Below, one piece after another: positions 51,858-60,130 of a DNA stretch of 64,000 nucleotides (position 1 is the stretch's first letter; every line of letters begins with the position of its first letter). Both the position numbers and the translations under genes were made by a program. The stretch spans positions 1-64,000 of the forward strand of contig JBNKWZ010000003.1 of assembly GCA_050300015.1 (NCBI GenBank). Direction: 5' to 3'. This DNA comes from CAYZQH01 sp050300015. GTDB lineage: Bacteria; Pseudomonadota; Gammaproteobacteria; Pseudomonadales; Cellvibrionaceae. The notes beneath the pieces are model-generated. The model searched no databases, was not told the origin of the DNA, and saw only the letters and a program-made list of their open reading frames with translations.

Positions 51858-53780
51858 GTGAGTTATCAAGTTTTAGCCCGTAAATGGCGCCCCAGAATTT
51901 TCCGCGAAATGGTCGGCCAAGAGCACGTGCTTAAGGCGTTGATCAATGCGCTGGATCACAACCGACTCCACCACGCGTATTTGTTTACCGGTACTCGCGG
52001 TGTGGGCAAGACCACAATAGCGCGTATTTTGGCCAAATGCCTGAATTGTGAAACAGGGGTGAGTTCCGAGCCTTGCGATCAATGTAGTGCGTGCCGTGAG
52101 ATCTCGGAAGGGCGGTTTGTGGATTTGATTGAGGTGGACGCCGCTTCAAGAACACGCGTGGAAGATACCCGTGAGCTGATGGACAACGTGCAGTATGCCC
52201 CCACGCGTGGGCGCTATAAAATCTACCTCATCGATGAGGTGCACATGCTCTCAAATCACAGTTTTAACGCCTTGTTAAAAACGCTGGAAGAACCCCCCGA
52301 ACATGTGAAATTTTTATTGGCCACCACCGACCCGCAAAAGTTGCCGGTGACCATATTGTCGCGGTGTTTACAATTTAACCTCAAAAATATGACCCCAGAG
52401 CGCATTGTGGCGCACCTCCAAAAGGTGTTGGGGGAGGAGATGGTGCCCTTTGATGAGGCGGCCCTATGGGCCCTGGCGCGCTCGGCTGATGGCAGCATGC
52501 GTGACGCTTTAAGCCTCACTGACCAGGCCATTGGCTTTGGTAATGGTAAGGTCAGCGAGACGGATGTGCGCAGTATGTTGGGCACTATCGATCAGCAACT
52601 GATTGAGCGCTTGGTGGGTGCGTTAGTCTCCCTGGATGCCAAGGCTGTGTTAGAGGCGGTGGCAGACTTTTCCGAACACGCTCCGGACTATTTTGCGGCA
52701 CTGAATGACCTGATTGGGCTTTTGCACCGTATTGCCATCGCGCAAGTACTGCCCGAAGCGGTGGATAACAGTCTAGGGGACCGCGATCAAGTGATGCGCT
52801 TTGCCTCCGGTATGGCAGCCGAAGATGTACAGTTGTTTTACCAGATGGCGCTGATGGGGCGCAAAGATCTACCCCTGGCACCGGAACCCAGAGCGGGTTT
52901 TGAGATGATTTTATTGCGCATGTTGGCGTTTAAGCCACAGGGCGTTGCTGACGTGCCCTCACAGCCTTTGGTGCCCAACACCGAAGAGGGCGCACACCAA
53001 CAGGTGCCAAGCCGCGACCCTCCCTCGGCAACGGAGGCCGATGCCAGCGTAAAAAAGCCCCACGCTAGTCCAGAGTCCAGCAGGGCTTTGGCCGCGATCG
53101 ACGAGGTAGTGGGCAAGGAGATAAGCAAAGAGATAAGCAAAGAGAGAGACGAGACCGGAGCCTTGCAGGACACGCCCCAGCATAGGGCCGCTCGCGACGC
53201 TTTGGTGGGGGCGGTTGCCCAACCAGGTTTGAACGTCCCTGAATTAAAGCCCTCGGGGGGAGTGCCTATGAAGCCCGCACCCACCGACACAGTCGTTAAT
53301 GTGGCAGTGGCGAATACCCCTGACGCTTCTGAAGAGGGAAGGATGGAGCCGTCTTTTCACGTGTCGTTGGCATCACTCACCCCTGACCATTGGGTGAAGC
53401 TCTTTTTCGTGTTGAACATCCGAGGTGTGTTACAGAGCACTGTTGCCAATTGTGTGTTAGTGGGTATTGAGGGTAATCGACTCAATTTTTGGTTGGACGA
53501 GAACAAGGCCAGCTTATACGACGAAACGCATGCGGACCGTTTGGCGCAACACCTTGGTGATTACTTTAATCAACCGGTCACGGTTGCTATCGAGCCAAAA
53601 CTGTTAGGGGAGGGCGTGGTGACCCCAGCCCGGCACCACGCCGAGCGAATGACGCAGGCTAGGGCGGATGCTTTGGACTGTGTGGCCAAGGAACCCGTTG
53701 TGCAGACGCTGCAAACACTGTTTGATGCTGAAATTGTGGCCGATACGATACAGTTCCCCAAACCCTCCATGCTGCAGTGA
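51858..53780 (+). CDS. dnaX: DNA polymerase III subunits tau/gamma
   Basis: 640 residues from GTG at 51858 (MSYQVLARKWRPRIF, the standard start). The clamp-loader AAA+ domain has Walker A GTRGVGKTT (about 45), the zinc site CLNC-x(8)-CDQCSAC, Walker B YLIDEVHML, the sensor-1 region and SRC arginine finger (ILSRCLQF). Domain III ends near 365. A Ser/Pro/Glu-rich linker (about 370-500) and a tau-specific C-terminal domain (about 510-640), which binds DnaB and the alpha subunit, follow. A slippery heptamer at 53051 in the linker would produce a 403-residue gamma form. First gene of the dnaX-ybaB-recR-rnd-ycgL-ycgN-slyX group; ybaB starts 57 bp downstream. Confidence 0.97.
   Translation: MSYQVLARKWRPRIFREMVGQEHVLKALINALDHNRLHHAYLFTGTRGVGKTTIARILAKCLNCETGVSSEPCDQCSACREISEGRFVDLIEVDAASRTRVEDTRELMDNVQYAPTRGRYKIYLIDEVHMLSNHSFNALLKTLEEPPEHVKFLLATTDPQKLPVTILSRCLQFNLKNMTPERIVAHLQKVLGEEMVPFDEAALWALARSADGSMRDALSLTDQAIGFGNGKVSETDVRSMLGTIDQQLIERLVGALVSLDAKAVLEAVADFSEHAPDYFAALNDLIGLLHRIAIAQVLPEAVDNSLGDRDQVMRFASGMAAEDVQLFYQMALMGRKDLPLAPEPRAGFEMILLRMLAFKPQGVADVPSQPLVPNTEEGAHQQVPSRDPPSATEADASVKKPHASPESSRALAAIDEVVGKEISKEISKERDETGALQDTPQHRAARDALVGAVAQPGLNVPELKPSGGVPMKPAPTDTVVNVAVANTPDASEEGRMEPSFHVSLASLTPDHWVKLFFVLNIRGVLQSTVANCVLVGIEGNRLNFWLDENKASLYDETHADRLAQHLGDYFNQPVTVAIEPKLLGEGVVTPARHHAERMTQARADALDCVAKEPVVQTLQTLFDAEIVADTIQFPKPSMLQ
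53033..53089 (+). promoter_or_regulatory. Programmed -1 ribosomal frameshift site in dnaX
   Basis: The heptamer A AAA AAG (53051-53057) is in the correct phase (zero frame GTA AAA AAG), identical to the E. coli dnaX slippery site. GGAGG at 53033-53037, 13 nt upstream, can act as a stimulating Shine-Dalgarno, and AAAGCCC/GGGCTTT (53054-53060 with 53083-53089) can pair. After a -1 slip the frame reads three codons and stops at TAG 53066-53068, giving a 403-residue gamma product. Confidence 0.8.
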
Positions 53781-53836
53781 TGGCGGAATCTTGCGACAAT
53801 ACCCGTTACAACCTGACTTTAAAGAGAGGTGACACC

Positions 53837-54157
53837 ATGTTTGGCATGGACGATATGATGAAGAAAGTGCAAGAAATGCAGGAAACCATGCAAAAAATGC
53901 AGGAGGACCTCGCTCGACTTGAAGTGGAAGGTACCGCGGCTGCAGGGCTGGTTAAAGTCACCATGACCGGGCGTAATGATGTGCGTAGACTGGAGATTGA
54001 TGACAGTTTGTTGACTGAGGACAAAGCCATTTTAGAGGATCTGATTGCTGCAGCTGTCAATGACGCAGTGCGGCGGGTGGAAGAATCCAAAAACGAAAAA
54101 ATGAGCGGCCTGACGGCCGGTATGAATATTCCCCCCGGTTTTAAAATGCCCTTCTAA
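53837..54157 (+). CDS. ybaB: YbaB/EbfC family nucleoid-associated protein
   Basis: 106 residues from the ATG at 53837, preceded by AGAGAGG; the longer frame to 53777 has no ribosome site. The family pattern is complete: MDDMMKKVQEMQETMQKMQEDL (coiled helix), VEGTAAAGLVKVTMTGRND, LEIDDSLL, EDLIAAAVNDAVRRVEE and a Gly/Met-rich end GLTAGMNIPPGFKMPF. It forms small dimers binding DNA without strong sequence preference. Between dnaX and recR, as in almost all gammaproteobacteria; recR starts 9 bp later. Confidence 0.97.
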   Translation: MFGMDDMMKKVQEMQETMQKMQEDLARLEVEGTAAAGLVKVTMTGRNDVRRLEIDDSLLTEDKAILEDLIAAAVNDAVRRVEESKNEKMSGLTAGMNIPPGFKMPF

Positions 54158-54165
54158 GGATCTCT

Positions 54166-54756
54166 GTGTTTAGCCCATTAATTGACCAGCTTATCCAGCA
54201 GCTCCGCATACTCCCGGGCGTGGGCCCAAAGTCTGCACAGCGAATGGCCTTGCACTTGTTGTTGCGTAATCGCAAGGGGGCCACGCTATTGGCCCAGGCG
54301 TTGGATCGCGCCTGCCAAGATGTCGGCCTGTGCCGTACCTGTCGGACACTGACGGAAGAAGCCGAGTGTGGGCTGTGTAAGAATCCAAGGCGAGATCCAG
54401 CATTGCTGTGTGTGGTGGAGTCTCCAGCGGATGTATTTGCAATAGAACAGTCTGGCACCTATTCGGGACGCTATTTTGTGCTGCATGGGCACCTTTCCCC
54501 CATTGACGGTATTGGGCCCAATGAGTTGGGTATGACGGAGTTACAATCTTTGTTTGTAGAAGGGGTTGAAGAGATTATTATCGCCACTAACCCCACCATT
54601 GAAGGTGAGGCTACCGCGCACTACATCGCTCAAAAAGCCAAGGCCCAGGGGCTGAACGTCTCTAGAATTGCGCACGGTGTGCCCATGGGTGGCGAGCTTG
54701 AATATATTGATGGTGGCACACTGGCGCATGCGCTTAGTAGCCGGAGGGCACTTTAA
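54166..54756 (+). CDS. recR: Recombination protein RecR
   Basis: 196 residues from GTG at 54166. The helix-hairpin-helix LRILPGVGPKSAQRMALHLL (about 13-32), the C4 zinc finger (C56, C59, C68, C71: GLCRTCR and ECGLCKN), and the Toprim domain (CVVESPADVFAIEQSG, GIGPNEL, IIIATNPTIEGEATAHYI) are all present, as is the C-terminal GVPMGGELEYIDGGTLAHAL. RecR works with RecO and RecF to load RecA at gaps. The length is standard (about 200). The rnd gene follows without a gap. Confidence 0.98.
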   Translation: MFSPLIDQLIQQLRILPGVGPKSAQRMALHLLLRNRKGATLLAQALDRACQDVGLCRTCRTLTEEAECGLCKNPRRDPALLCVVESPADVFAIEQSGTYSGRYFVLHGHLSPIDGIGPNELGMTELQSLFVEGVEEIIIATNPTIEGEATAHYIAQKAKAQGLNVSRIAHGVPMGGELEYIDGGTLAHALSSRRAL

Positions 54757-55869
54757 GTGAAGCCTTTTCCGATTCTTTGGGTGACCGACAATGCCGCGCT
54801 TGCCGTTGCATGCCAAGCCTGGTCATCGCAACCGGTGCTCGCCGTGGATACCGAATTCATGCGCACCGACACCTATTACCCAAAACCGGCTTTGATTCAG
54901 GTGTTTGATGGCGAGCGCAGCACATTAATTGACCCCACCACCATCAGCGAGTGGCGACCACTTGCAGAACTGCTCGCTGACGATGGTGTACTGAAGGTAC
55001 TGCACGCATGTTCGGAGGACATAGAGGTCTTTGAACGGTTGTTGGGCGTATCGCCCTGGCCTCTGTTGGATACGCAGGTGGCAGCGGCTTTCTGTGGGTT
55101 TGGTTATTCCAAGGGCTATGCGCCCTTAGTGGAAGTACTATTGGGCGTGTCTTTACCTAAAGAGGAGACTCGCAGCGATTGGTTGCAGCGCCCCTTAACG
55201 GATGCCCAAACCCAGTATGCTGCCAATGACGTGACCTATTTGTTTCAACTTTATGAACGTTTGCGCGTCACGCTTGAAGATAACGGGCGTTTACCTTGGG
55301 TGATGAACGAATGTCATGCCATTGTTAAGCAAGTGCAGTTGATGCAATCACCCCTGGAGGCGCACAAACGTTTCAAGGGAGCCTGGCGTTTGGCGCCTCG
55401 AAATCTGGCGGTACTGATTCGATTGGCCCATTGGCGCGAAGCCACTGCCCAGCAACGTAATGTACCGCGCAATCGGGTAGTGGACAATAAAGCCATTACC
55501 GCCATCGCAGAAGTTCTTCCTACTCACATGGCACAGTTACGCCAATTAGAAACCTTACGTGACGGTGCCATTCGTCGATATGGCAGTGCGTTACTGATGG
55601 AAGTGAAAGCGGCGATGGATATGGACGATGCGATGCTCCCGCCCGAGATGGCTCGCCCCCCCAAGGGTGACTCGCTAAAGTGGGTAAAGCAGCTTCGCAC
55701 GAATGTGGAGCAATTGGCCGAGCGTATGGGCTTGGCCCCAGAGCTAGTCGCCACGCGCAGGGATTTGGAGTTTTTGGCGCAATGTGATGACAACACACCA
55801 TTGCCTAAACATTTACAGGGCTGGCGCAAGCCGCTACTTGAAACCATTTTAAACACCCAGTACGAGTGA
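54757..55869 (+). CDS. rnd: Ribonuclease D
   Basis: 370 residues from GTG at 54757, directly after the recR stop. The DEDD 3'-5' exonuclease motifs are VDTEFMRTDTYYP (Exo I), LHACSEDIEVFERL (Exo II) and YAANDVTYLFQLYERL (Exo III, YxxxD). Two HRDC-like helical regions follow (about 205-290 and 300-370), the first beginning RNLAVLIRLAHWREATAQ with PRNRVVDN. It trims the 3' ends of tRNA precursors and other small RNAs. Neighbour of ycgL, a conserved pairing. Confidence 0.97.
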   Translation: MKPFPILWVTDNAALAVACQAWSSQPVLAVDTEFMRTDTYYPKPALIQVFDGERSTLIDPTTISEWRPLAELLADDGVLKVLHACSEDIEVFERLLGVSPWPLLDTQVAAAFCGFGYSKGYAPLVEVLLGVSLPKEETRSDWLQRPLTDAQTQYAANDVTYLFQLYERLRVTLEDNGRLPWVMNECHAIVKQVQLMQSPLEAHKRFKGAWRLAPRNLAVLIRLAHWREATAQQRNVPRNRVVDNKAITAIAEVLPTHMAQLRQLETLRDGAIRRYGSALLMEVKAAMDMDDAMLPPEMARPPKGDSLKWVKQLRTNVEQLAERMGLAPELVATRRDLEFLAQCDDNTPLPKHLQGWRKPLLETILNTQYE

Positions 55870-55875
55870 CCCGCA

Positions 55876-56163
55876 TTGAGCCAGTTAATTTGTAGTGTGT
55901 ACCGGAGCCCCAAGAAAGAGGGTATGTACCTGTACGTTGAAAAATCGAAGGGACTGTCGGAGGTGCCAGAGGCCCTAATGGCCCAATTTGGCAAAGCGGA
56001 ACATGCCATGACACTCATGCTCACGCCGACTAGAAAGCTAGCGAGAGCCGATGTGGACAAAGTTATGGCGGAGGTGCATTCGAAGGGCTTTTATTTGCAG
56101 ATGCCCCCGGTTCTGGAAAACGAGCGGCGTGCTATCACCGAACGCAACAGCAAACTCTATTAG
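55876..56163 (+). CDS. ycgL: YcgL domain protein
   Basis: 95 residues starting at TTG 55876 (SQLICSVYRSPKKEGMYLYV). The family motifs are the N-terminal SVYRSxKKEGMYLYV, then PEALMAQFGKAEHAMTLML and the C-terminal GFYLQMPP. The protein is a small alpha/beta fold of unknown role, usually encoded between rnd and ycgN. It begins 6 bp after the rnd stop and ends 2 bp before ycgN. Confidence 0.94.
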   Translation: MSQLICSVYRSPKKEGMYLYVEKSKGLSEVPEALMAQFGKAEHAMTLMLTPTRKLARADVDKVMAEVHSKGFYLQMPPVLENERRAITERNSKLY

Positions 56164-56165
56164 CC

Positions 56166-56612
56166 ATGAAACCTTTTTGGGAAACCAAAACACTTGCGCA
56201 AATGAGCGCTGACGAATGGGAAAGCCTGTGCGATGGCTGCGCCAAGTGCTGTTTACATAAACTCGAGGACGAGGATGATGGTGCCGTTTACTACACTGAT
56301 GTGGCGTGCCAATATTTAAACCTTCTGACCGGGCGCTGCAGAGACTATGTTAACCGCCAATCCAATGTCCCCAACTGTGTGTCGGTCACACCGAGCAATA
56401 TCAATGACATGACCTGGTTACCCGACAGTTGCGCTTATAAAAGGCTTGAGCGAGGGCAGGGGTTGGCCAGCTGGCACCCGCTGATTGCTAAGAATGCACA
56501 AAAGAAAATGCTTAAAAAGGGTGTGAGCGTATTGGGGCGGGTAGTGAGTGAAACTGATATTCCCGAGGCGCTTTGGCAAGAGCGTGTGATTTATTGGGTG
56601 GATAACACATGA
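56166..56612 (+). CDS. ycgN: YcgN family cysteine-cluster protein
   Basis: 148 residues. The Cys cluster CDGCAKCC (about 22-29), followed by ACQYLN, GRCRDY, PNCVSV and DSCAYKRL, matches the YcgN/YkgJ family of putative Zn- or Fe-binding proteins. WLPDSCAYKRLERG and the end RVIYWVD also fit. Cytoplasmic, function not established. It overlaps the start of slyX by 4 nt (ATGA). Confidence 0.95.
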   Translation: MKPFWETKTLAQMSADEWESLCDGCAKCCLHKLEDEDDGAVYYTDVACQYLNLLTGRCRDYVNRQSNVPNCVSVTPSNINDMTWLPDSCAYKRLERGQGLASWHPLIAKNAQKKMLKKGVSVLGRVVSETDIPEALWQERVIYWVDNT

Positions 56613-56818
56613 GTAAAGAGGTGGAAGACTTACAATCTCGCCTGGCATTTCAGGAAGACCTGATCAACACCTTAAGTGATCAGGTGGCTGCACAAGATAG
56701 AGACTTGAGCAGACTGCAAGCGCAAGTCCGTGAATTAAACCAAAAACTCAAAGAGATCTTTATGCAAATAGATCAAGGCGGTTCACCGCAAGACAACGAA
56801 CCACCACCACATTATTGA
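56609..56818 (+). CDS. slyX: SlyX family protein
   Basis: 69 residues, almost entirely a coiled coil (LQSRLAFQEDLINTLSDQV, QVRELNQKLKEI) ending in the PPPHY tail that marks SlyX. Function unknown. The last gene of the dnaX group, translationally coupled to ycgN. Confidence 0.95.
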   Translation: MSKEVEDLQSRLAFQEDLINTLSDQVAAQDRDLSRLQAQVRELNQKLKEIFMQIDQGGSPQDNEPPPHY

Positions 56819-56919
56819 GAGGTTTGGCCGCTGGACTGTTGAATATGGCTTCCTTAATCAAAGGGGCTTATTAATCGAAAAAGCTTGTTGGTCAATAGGG
56901 CATAGGAATTTAACGAATT

Positions 56920-57276
56920 ATGTACACACAAGATGACTATCTATACGGCTGGCTGTTTTATTTGCTTGGCGTTTTTATTGTAATGGTATGTGGCTGGTTG
57001 TTAACTCGACGTTGGCCGATCTTACTACGCCAGCTCCTACGTTTGTGGGTTGGCGTTGTACTGGTGGTACCTTGGTACGCCTCAGCCGAATTGGATTACT
57101 TCGCGCCCGCTTGGATCATAGCGTCTTTTGAAGGGCTTTTTGATGGCGACGGCGCATTTTGGCGGGCCGGAACACCCCTGCTGGTAGCCCTGGGTAGTAC
57201 CACACTGGTGTATGGAGCCGTATTTGGTCTGTTGGCTTGGCGAACGCCCGAAAAACCTCAACAATCCCCAAATTAA
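56920..57276 (+). CDS. Small inner-membrane protein, unknown
   Basis: 118 residues with three membrane segments (about 10-28, YGWLFYLLGVFIVMVCGWLL; 37-54, LLRLWVGVVLVVPW; 86-107, LLVALGSTTLVYGAVFGLLAW). An acidic loop with PAWIIASFEGLFDGDGAFW lies between the second and third segments. It sits directly before the VWA gene on the same strand and may belong to the same envelope system, but the 231-bp gap argues for separate transcription. The family is not recognised. Confidence 0.8.
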   Translation: MYTQDDYLYGWLFYLLGVFIVMVCGWLLTRRWPILLRQLLRLWVGVVLVVPWYASAELDYFAPAWIIASFEGLFDGDGAFWRAGTPLLVALGSTTLVYGAVFGLLAWRTPEKPQQSPN

Positions 57277-57507
57277 TCCCGTGCCACCCTGGGGCGGGCG
57301 TCTTGAAGGCGTTCGAACCGAACTGTGGTGCGCTGCACCAGAAGCACCAAAGCACTTTCTCTTCTAAAACGTCCCATTTTAAAACGCCCCACCCACCGGC
57401 TAAACGTGCGCTTTAGCCGACAAACTGCCGCACGACTGCTATAACTAAGTAGGAGTGATTCTAATATTCCATATAACGACTTTTTCGCACAAAGAGTTCA
57501 TCTACTT

Positions 57508-59988
57508 ATGTCGGCTACTGTCAAGAGCTTATTGTTTGTCGCATTCATGGGCTTAACCGCTTTGGTCCGTGCTGAGGATGCTCCGCGCAAACCAGACGTT
57601 CGATTGATTATTGATGTCTCCGGCAGCATGAAGCGGAATGACCCCAATAATCTAAGGCAGCCGGCTGTGGACCTATTGGTGAGATTGTTACCCGAGGGCA
57701 GTAAGGCTGGCGTGTGGACCTTTGGACGATATGTGAACATGTTGGTCCCGCATCAGCCGGTGGATGACGCGTGGCGGGAGTTGGCAAAAAGCAAAGCGAA
57801 AGACATTAATTCGGTAGGTTTGTTCACCAACATTGGCGAGGCTTTAGAGCGCGCAGCCCACGATGTGGCATATCCCAAAGCCGGTTTTGACACCAGTATC
57901 ATTTTGTTGACAGATGGTATGGTGGACGTAGATAAATCGCCCAATAAAAACAAGGCAGAATGGCGACGAATAGTCGATGAGGTGTTACCCAGGCTTAAAG
58001 ACGCGGGTTTTACCGTTCACACCGTGGCTTTGTCCGACAAAGCGGACAAAGATCTGTTGCAAAAGCTCGCGTTATCTACCGATGGTATTGCCGCGGTGGC
58101 CAGTAACGCCGAGGACTTGCTGAAGATCTTCTTAGATGCTTTTGATGCGTCTGCCCCTGCGCAAAAAGTCCCCCTGGTCAACAATAGCTTTGTGGTGGAT
58201 TCGAGTGTCGAGGAGTTTACCGCGCTTATTTTCCGCCAAGTGGCCAGTGAAGAAACAGAATTGCTGGGCCCTGACGAAAAGGTAATCCGTCAGGCTACCG
58301 CGTCAGAGGATGTTAATTGGCACCATACCGATCAGTACGATTTAATTACGGTTAAACAGCCCCTGGAAGGTGAATGGCAAATCAAGGCTGCAGTGGCACC
58401 AGACAGTCGAGTAACCGTTGTGAGTGATCTGCGGTTGCGGATCAAAACCTTGCCAAACAATACCTTTCGCGGGGCCATTGAAACTTTGAGTTTTGTCCTG
58501 TTGGAGGAGGGCAAAACGGTGGTGAACCCCGAGTTTCTAAATCTACTCACCAATACCGTGCGTGTTGGCTTTGGTAAAGACGACACCTCTATGGCGCAAA
58601 TTTGGCAGTACGATTTTAGCCAAGCCCCCCAACCCAAAAACGGTATTTATACGACGACGCTGCCAACGTTTTCGACGTTGGGCACTTATGACATACAAGT
58701 GACGGTGGATGGTAAAACCTTTAAACGCGAGACAACGCACCGGCTACAAGTACGAGAACCTTTTAGCGCGGAACTGTCAGAGACGGTTGATGCGCAGGGT
58801 AAAAGCCAACACCTGCTGACCGTGCGGGCCCATGGTGATGACGTTATGTTGGATAAAACTCAAATTGCGGCGGCGATTGTTAACCCTAAGCGGCGAAAAG
58901 TGGTGAAGCCTTTAGTGTTGTCGGAGTTTGATAACTGGCAAACCCTGTTAACGTTTGATATGCCAGGGGCGTACAGTATTGCGGTACAGGTGACCGGCGA
59001 AGACGCCATGGGTGAAGCCTTTGAGTATCAACTGACGCCACTGACTTGGCAGAACAACCCAGATACTCTGTTTGAGACGCAACCGGAACCCGAAGTTCTG
59101 CCCGATCCCGTCGTCGAGCTTGAGCCGGAATCCGAACTGGAATCGGAGCCCGAACCCGAATCCGAATCCGAACCAACGGACGAACCCGCTCCTGAAGAAG
59201 CGTCAGTGTCTGATAACAATGAGAGCCCGCCACAGGGAGCGCAAGGGTTACCCAAATGGGTTCTTTATGGTTTATTGGTTTTGGGAAATTTGGTGTTATT
59301 GGGTGGGGGCTATTGGATTTTTAAAAAGCTTATGTCCGACAGCAGCGAAGATTTGGAAGATGAAGAGGAAGACGAAGCTTTTGATCAGATGGCAGACGCG
59401 CAAGCCGATGAAGTCGATGAGTTTCCCGCAGAAGAGATTGAGCCGGCGCTTCCCATGGATGACGGCGGCGGGGAGGATGAAGAGCCCCCGATGGAAGACC
59501 TTGACGATGGCGAGCAAAGCTTTGACGAGGACGAGAGCGAGGAATTGGATGAGAAGGATATCGAGCCTCCTGTGCTCGATGAGTCGCCAATGGAAGAGTC
59601 CATTGAATTGCCAGAAGATACCGCTACAGCAGAAGACGATATAGCGCGAGCTATGGCGGCGATGGATGGCGTGGAAGATGAAGCCTCGGTGGAAGCCTCA
59701 CCGGAGTTAAAAGATGCGGCCCCACAAGAAGATGAAGATGACTTTGGCGTGGATGATCTCGAAGAGGAGTTGCGCGAGCAGATAGATGAAATGGGGGGGG
59801 ATTCAGAGGATTCAACCGAGGAAGACTTCACCCGGGAAGCGGCCATTCAACAAGGGCTTGATATTCCCGAAGATGAGCTCGATGATGCCATTTCCAGTTT
59901 AATCGATGAGTTGGATGGAGACCGTTCCCGTTCAGACTCTGATATCGATGATTTTGACGATTTTGGGTTGGACGATAAGGATAAGTAG
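57508..59988 (+). CDS. VWA-domain membrane protein with long acidic cytoplasmic tail
   Basis: 826 residues. A signal peptide (1-22) leads to a periplasmic VWA domain (about 28-200) with an intact MIDAS (DVSGS, D36/S38/S40; FTNIG; LTDGMVD). Then come beta-rich domains (about 215-530), a Pro/Glu repeat linker (about 535-575, EPESESEP), one membrane helix (about 583-605), and about 220 cytoplasmic residues that are extremely acidic (EDLEDEEEDEAFD and similar), with two short helical patches near the end (ELREQIDEMGG, AAIQQGLDIPEDELDDAI). The topology, periplasmic VWA plus acidic cytoplasmic tail, suggests signal transfer or scaffolding across the inner membrane. It resembles a conserved VWA family of marine gammaproteobacteria. 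Partner unknown. Confidence 0.85.
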   Translation: MSATVKSLLFVAFMGLTALVRAEDAPRKPDVRLIIDVSGSMKRNDPNNLRQPAVDLLVRLLPEGSKAGVWTFGRYVNMLVPHQPVDDAWRELAKSKAKDINSVGLFTNIGEALERAAHDVAYPKAGFDTSIILLTDGMVDVDKSPNKNKAEWRRIVDEVLPRLKDAGFTVHTVALSDKADKDLLQKLALSTDGIAAVASNAEDLLKIFLDAFDASAPAQKVPLVNNSFVVDSSVEEFTALIFRQVASEETELLGPDEKVIRQATASEDVNWHHTDQYDLITVKQPLEGEWQIKAAVAPDSRVTVVSDLRLRIKTLPNNTFRGAIETLSFVLLEEGKTVVNPEFLNLLTNTVRVGFGKDDTSMAQIWQYDFSQAPQPKNGIYTTTLPTFSTLGTYDIQVTVDGKTFKRETTHRLQVREPFSAELSETVDAQGKSQHLLTVRAHGDDVMLDKTQIAAAIVNPKRRKVVKPLVLSEFDNWQTLLTFDMPGAYSIAVQVTGEDAMGEAFEYQLTPLTWQNNPDTLFETQPEPEVLPDPVVELEPESELESEPEPESESEPTDEPAPEEASVSDNNESPPQGAQGLPKWVLYGLLVLGNLVLLGGGYWIFKKLMSDSSEDLEDEEEDEAFDQMADAQADEVDEFPAEEIEPALPMDDGGGEDEEPPMEDLDDGEQSFDEDESEELDEKDIEPPVLDESPMEESIELPEDTATAEDDIARAMAAMDGVEDEASVEASPELKDAAPQEDEDDFGVDDLEEELREQIDEMGGDSEDSTEEDFTREAAIQQGLDIPEDELDDAISSLIDELDGDRSRSDSDIDDFDDFGLDDKDK

Positions 59989-60130
59989 AGCGACCTGACA
60001 AAAGGGCTGCAAAATGTCGTCAGCACCGAGCCAGTGTACTACGGCCAAAGCCCTGGCTTGAGCTCACGGCGTTCTTAAGGCCAGAAACGGTCGAAACAGA
60101 ATCAGCTTCCTTAGTTTTTAGAACCCTGTG

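Noticed and set aside
59385..59846. Ser-rich minus-strand frame opposite the VWA acidic tail
   Set aside because: Antisense of Glu/Asp codons gives Ser/Leu-rich shadows; no independent support.
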